7,229 nucleotides of DNA from an uncultured delta proteobacterium (GTDB lineage: Bacteria > Myxococcota_A > Bradymonadia > REDH01): assembly GCA_903912275.1 (NCBI GenBank), contig CAIWGR010000588.1, forward strand, positions 1 to 7,229. Reading direction: 5' to 3'. A program made the translations under genes and the position numbers. Positions 6,312 to 7,229 of the stretch are shown here, piece after piece (position 1 is the first letter of the stretch; the number at the start of each line of letters is the position of its first letter). A model generated the notes under the pieces. That model was not told where the DNA came from. It made no database searches and was given only the letters and a program-made list of their open reading frames with translations.

Positions 6312-7229
6312 ACGAGCTGCGCGTAGCCGCGGGGGCGCGGGAGCTCGGAGAGTTCGAGGCGCTCCACATGGGCGAGCGCCGCGATGACGCTGGCCTCGTC
6401 CCACGCATCACCGACAAACTGCAGGCCTACGGGCAGCCCGTCGAGCATGCCGACAGGCGCCGAACCTGCGGGCAGCCCGGTGAGGTTGCCGAGCCAGGAG
6501 AAGCGGCAGAGCGCGGCGGTCTCTTCGGGGTCGAGGATGTGGCGGTAGTCGGCGCTGGCGGGGTAGTTCGGCGCGAGCAGATCGGTGGTCGGCAGGCAGA
6601 GCAGGTCGACGCCCGCGAGCGCGCGGGCCGTGGTGCGGCGCAGGGTGGCGCGGGTGCGGGCGCCGTAGAAGTATTCGCGCGCCGAAAGCGTGTCGAAGGA
6701 GGCGAGGACCAGCTTGATATCATCGCCGGTCAGGTGGGGAATCGCCGCGAGGTGGTCGAAGAGGCCGCCCATGCTCTCGGCGCCGATGGCGAGCGAGCCC
6801 ATGGCCTCGGTCTGGTCGCCGAGCTCGATGTCGAGATCGACGATGATGGCGCCTTCACGGACGAGCGCCTCGACGGCGGTGCGGCAGACGGCTGCGATGC
6901 GGGGGTTGGCGCGCTTCCAGGCCCAGGACCAGAGCCCGATGCGACAGCCTCGGATGCCGCGACCGAGCGCACGGTTCCAGCTCGCGCGGAGGTCGGGGTC
7001 GGTGGGCGCAAGGCGCGACATGGTGTCGCCGGGATCGGTCGCCTCGAAAGGGGTGAGGAAGTCGACGAGCGAGGCGGTCGTCTGACCGATGGGCCCGAGC
7101 GTGGCGACGGACGAGCCGGAGCCCCAGAGGTCGCCGGTGCGACCGATGCGGGCGAAGGTGGGCTTGAGCCCGAAGAGGCCGTTGATGGCGGAGGGGATGC
7201 GGATGGAGCCGCCACCGTCGGAGGCGAGC
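6308..7229 (-). CDS. Amidase-signature family enzyme (partial; N-terminus outside window)
   Basis: Translating the minus strand from the right edge gives an uninterrupted 306-residue frame ending in TAG at 6308-6310. The Met codon at 7019-7021 is internal, because the frame upstream of it encodes clear family sequence: ASDGGGSIRIPSAINGLFGLKPT, then GPIGQT. In amidase-signature enzymes the Ser of this GGGS-I-R motif is the acyl-forming nucleophile (codon 7205-7207). The catalytic Lys and the cis-Ser of the GSSGGS motif lie before the window edge. Downstream are the usual family features: a Tyr/Arg helix (REYFYGARTRATLRR), a strand with LLCLPTTDLLAPNYP, and the C-terminal NLTGLPAGSAPVG and DGLPVGLQFVGD segments. 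The family hydrolyses amide bonds of varied substrates; this one cannot be told apart (Glu-tRNA amidotransferase GatA is less likely without gatB/gatC in view). About 160 N-terminal residues are missing. Whether it has a signal peptide cannot be seen. Confidence 0.9.
   Translation of the reverse strand, partial: LASDGGGSIRIPSAINGLFGLKPTFARIGRTGDLWGSGSSVATLGPIGQTTASLVDFLTPFEATDPGDTMSRLAPTDPDLRASWNRALGRGIRGCRIGLWSWAWKRANPRIAAVCRTAVEALVREGAIIVDLDIELGDQTEAMGSLAIGAESMGGLFDHLAAIPHLTGDDIKLVLASFDTLSAREYFYGARTRATLRRTTARALAGVDLLCLPTTDLLAPNYPASADYRHILDPEETAALCRFSWLGNLTGLPAGSAPVGMLDGLPVGLQFVGDAWDEASVIAALAHVERLELSELPRPRGYAQLV

Noticed and set aside
5289..6404. Minus-strand open frame of 371 codons opposite the amidohydrolase
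   Set aside because: Arg/Val/Glu/Gly-rich shadow; the forward frame has lipobox, ribosome site and all metal ligands.
7019..7021. ATG as the start of the amidase gene
   Set aside because: The frame continues upstream to the window edge with the conserved GGGS-I-R nucleophile motif and GLFGLKPT, so this Met is internal.

Overview
The window is GC-rich and densely coded, and it looks like chromosomal DNA of a Gram-negative bacterium with a large, lipoprotein-rich cell envelope. I would guess Myxococcota or the Bradymonadales side of the former Deltaproteobacteria. The reasons are the long extracytoplasmic lipoprotein with Ig-like folds, the SUMF1-domain lipoprotein with many paired cysteines, and the small cysteine-repeat lipoprotein, all common in those groups. 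This is a guess from protein style, not from a marker gene.

Layout, left to right. (1) Positions 2-139 hold the last 45 codons of a + strand gene cut by the window edge; its C-terminus resembles FAD-linked oxidase/Fe-S proteins of the YdiJ or glycolate-oxidase type. (2) Positions 140-265 are a non-coding leader with a purine-rich stretch. (3) 266-3652 (+) is an 1128-residue lipoprotein: several Ig-like domains in the N-terminal half and a C-terminal half that resembles the BPI/TULIP lipid-binding fold. (4) 3649-4500 (+) is a SUMF1 (formylglycine-generating-enzyme-like) lipoprotein whose GTG start overlaps the preceding stop, so the two are translationally coupled. (5) 4508-4990 (-) is a convergent small lipoprotein with three copies of a four-cysteine repeat. 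(6) 4991-5054 is a short divergent intergenic region. (7) 5055-6311 (+) is an amidohydrolase of the ACMSD-like (amidohydrolase 2) family carried on a lipoprotein signal. (8) 6308-7229 (-) is the C-terminal two thirds of an amidase-signature enzyme. Its stop overlaps the amidohydrolase stop in a CTAG, and it runs off the right edge just upstream of its nucleophile serine.

All four complete genes encode predicted lipoproteins, so most of the window serves the cell envelope. The best candidate for a functional unit is the coupled pair at 266-4500: a large Ig/TULIP-like lipoprotein that may bind or carry lipid at the envelope, made in step with a SUMF1-fold lipoprotein that lacks the catalytic cysteine pair of true formylglycine-generating enzymes. 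The amidohydrolase and amidase are hydrolases of unknown substrate, and their proximity to the pair need not be functional. I saw no RNA genes, insertion sequences, CRISPR arrays, phage genes or recognisable mobile-element boundaries.
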